In this document: piece after piece, positions 19,416-21,383 of the stretch | How the letters are laid out: every line of letters starts with the position of its first letter | How positions within the stretch are numbered: position 1 is the stretch's first letter | Assembly: GCA_002751075.1 (NCBI GenBank) | Contig: NAOQ01000303.1 | Coordinates: 37,809-59,191, forward strand | Source: Ichthyophonus hoferi | Lineage: Eukaryota; Opisthokonta; Ichthyosporea; Ichthyophonida; Ichthyophonidae | Length of the DNA stretch: 21,383 bases | Direction of reading: 5' to 3' | Notes under the pieces: model-generated | Database searches by the model: none | Told to the model about the DNA's origin: nothing | Seen by the model: the letters and a program-made list of their open reading frames with translations, nothing else | Program-made: the position numbers and the translations under genes

Positions 19416-19781
19416 TGTTGCAGTATATGTACAAATATTTTATGATGTCTGAGATAAGATCAACTTACTGTTTATTTAGCATTTAACCTAAGTATTAAGA
19501 TGATAGTAAGTAATTGATTGTTTAGATAATTATAGTTAATTAATCAATGACATTATATCTGAAATCTACTTATCCCATTTTATCACCTAATACACGGTGA
19601 CTCTAAGCCACTGGTTAATATTATTTTAGATATGATATCATTTATTGATTAATTATCATTTTCTAAACGATCAATTACTTATTATCATCTTTTTAATACT
19701 TGGAGGTTAAATGAATACTAAATAAACAGTAAGTTGATCTTATTTCAGATATCATAAAGTATTTCTACATATACTGCAACA
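19416..19781. mobile_element. 366-bp foldback element (MITE-like) with 5-bp target duplication
   Basis: The two halves are inverted copies of each other. The left arm (19416 to about 19563) matches the reverse complement of the right arm (about 19622-19781) over nearly its full length, with scattered substitutions and small indels around a spacer of about 60 bp. The outermost 16 bp (TGTTGCAGTATATGTA) are identical, as is an inner block AGATCAACTTACTGTTTATT. GAAAT flanks both ends (19411-19415 and 19782-19786) as a target duplication. It has no coding capacity. The full-length palindrome points to a non-autonomous foldback DNA element; the TG..CA ends with a 5-bp duplication would also suit an LTR-type end, but the palindromy argues against that. 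The near-perfect tips suggest modest age. Confidence 0.85.
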
Positions 19782-19786
19782 GAAAT

Positions 19787-20848
19787 CAGAATCCAGACTA
19801 AGTCTGAGATTGCTGGTTATTTAGTTATTGGTCTCTAGGTCCACATCAGTTGACCATGTGGTAAACAAATATTCTATAGGAGCTTAAACTTAACAGTTTA
19901 CCTATTATGTTCTTAACACCAAATTGATCAACGATTGTTCAAAAGATCATTCAAGAAGTCATGTCATGTATGCATTATCAAACATAACTATGTGATTATC
20001 AACCAATAACCAACACTAATTAAAACCATGGTACTTTTATGTTCTAGATGGCCCTAAACATCTAGTCTTAGTTTACTACAACCAGTGACATCACTGATTT
20101 ATTCATTATCATGAATTAATGCTCAAAACGTCTAATACCGATTGAAACCTCATTCTAAAACTTCTTAGCATTTTGAAGTTTATTTCTGACAAATTTTTTT
20201 TTTTTTTTGTATAAAGACATTATGAGGTATTTGACCAAACACTTGTAAGGCTGGAATACTTCAACATTATTATGATCAGTATTATTATTAATAATATTAT
20301 TATTACTCATATTATTATTATTATTTCAATTTGATTGGAACGCTATTATTCCATGAAGATATTATATGCTATGATGATAATGACAATTATTGTTTTTCTA
20401 TCTTCATTTATATATATATATATATATTAATTTTCTTAATTTAGGCTTGCAAGTAAGCCATAACTTATACACTAAAACACATTATTATTATCAATAATGC
20501 AATTCTTTATGATAAGCATATTATTGGTGCAATATATTTAATAAGTTAAACTGGAGACAGTCGATTATTTAAATATCAAATGTTTATTATGCATATAATA
20601 CCAATCATGTATTATCCAACACCACAATAAGCACAATATGGTGGTAAATGATCATGCACTTACTTACAATCTGCATTATTACTGGATAAAAGCTCTTTAA
20701 AAGATTATTTGCTTACAATTATTATTAGTGATATTCAAGAATCTTTGTTATTGGCAGTGAATAAAATTGAGTCATAATAATATTTTAAAATTTGATAGTG
20801 CAAATACTAAAGTAAAGCCGTTATTATGTTTTATTTTCTTCCTTGTAG
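19787..20848. other. AT-rich stretch with ATT and poly-T runs
   Basis: No supported gene. Poly-T of about 15 at 20191-20207, (ATT)n at 20276-20326, (TA)n near 20408-20428. Confidence 0.55.
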
Positions 20849-20950
20849 AGGCATAATGTTCTGGATTTTCCTGACAATAATATTTCTATATATTATATGT
20901 CGGGGTCAGGTCATAAGACCATGCATGAAATAGATTACGTTTTCACATAA
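20849..20950 (+). CDS. Possible terminal exon, unknown gene (33 codons)
   Basis: A strong pyrimidine tract and acceptor (TTTTATTTTCTTCCTTGTAG, ending 20848) opens 33 codons to TAA at 20948-20950. The peptide, RHNVLDFPDNNISIYYMSGS then GHKTMHEIDYVFT, has protein-like composition. No matching upstream exon was found with confidence in the 19.8-20.8 kb stretch. It may belong to the gene that starts at 19075 if that ORF is spliced before its stop, or be chance. Confidence 0.22.
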   Translation, partial: RHNVLDFPDNNISIYYMSGSGHKTMHEIDYVFT

Positions 20951-21383
20951 TAATTTGGTCGATGTAAGTATGAGTTTATACCATTCTTTAGATATGCCAC
21001 TATTTTTGCAACAATTTATTTGTGTTTTCCCTAGAACTAAAACAGCCTGATATGTTCATGACCTTAGGGTCTTATAATTAAACTGCAAGTATAAATATGA
21101 CTGCAACTGTGAAGTATCCAAACCAAAAACCTGAACTCAATATTAGAGAAGGCTCACCTGGGAGAAGAGAAAACATTCTGAAAATCGCTCTTAATAAAGA
21201 AAAATATCAGATACAGGATTGAACTAGGCTAGAACTAATAAAATGAGATGTAATTTTGATTAATGTTTTTATATATAAAATAAATAAATAGAAAACTCCA
21301 TGGTTCTCTTAGATAAGACCTCAAAAAAGCAACTATGTGAAGAACCCATAATATCATTTATAATTTGAACAGAATAGAAAATT
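20951..21383. other. AT-rich window end with no supported feature
   Basis: No open frame, repeat or RNA gene could be supported in this stretch. Confidence 0.5.

Noticed and set aside
1-21383. CRISPR arrays, tRNA or rRNA genes, bacterial operons
   Set aside because: No regularly spaced identical repeats with unique spacers, no cloverleaf or rRNA-like conserved blocks, and the genes are spliced.

Overview
This window is nuclear DNA from an intron-rich, AT-rich eukaryote. Two multi-exon genes can be rebuilt codon by codon with mostly GT..AG introns, and no bacterial operon signals are seen. The pyrophosphatase resembles the animal/opisthokont cytosolic type ([27 protein letters not shown]). 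A protist or early-branching relative of animals is a reasonable but low-confidence guess; no species can be named.

Layout. (1) 1-768: mostly non-coding, with one weak open stretch at 97-270. (2) 769-8295, plus strand: phytochelatin synthase (PCS), about ten exons, with a complete Cys-His-Asp catalytic triad (C141, H249, D267). The first exon encodes an Arg-rich, acid-free leader that looks like a mitochondrial targeting sequence. Its introns are full of degenerate 5-, 6-, 10/11- and 15-bp tandem repeats. One junction (exon 8 to exon 9, 6105-7529) is not solved by phase, and that intron holds an antisense 111-codon open frame. (3) 8296-9510: spacer between convergent genes, with two adjacent perfect hairpins. 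(4) 9511-13135, minus strand: soluble family I inorganic pyrophosphatase, 11 exons, exactly 288 codons plus stop. It has one GC-AG intron and a natural C-terminal HYAHHHHL tail. (5) 13136-17520: gene-poor, with a 43-codon single-pass membrane sORF behind a TATA box (14118-14249) and small coding-like stretches of unknown identity (15319-15495 minus, 16762-17132 plus, 17303-17521 minus). (6) 17659-18042, minus strand: an unrecognised 127-residue protein with two membrane segments and a canonical TATA box 39 bp upstream. (7) 19075-19329: a small basic/coiled-coil ORF behind a TATA box. (8) 19416-19781: a 366-bp foldback element with 16-bp perfect terminal inverted repeats and a 5-bp target duplication. 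(9) 19782-21383: AT-rich sequence with ATT and poly-T runs and one possible exon at 20849-20950.

Functional reading. PCS makes phytochelatins, the gamma-Glu-Cys oligomers that chelate Cd, Zn, Cu and As, from glutathione. The pyrophosphatase pulls PPi-releasing biosynthetic reactions forward. The two genes are neighbours, tail to tail, but nothing in the sequence links them in one pathway. The most notable result is a PCS with a probable organelle leader, since PCS is normally described as cytosolic.
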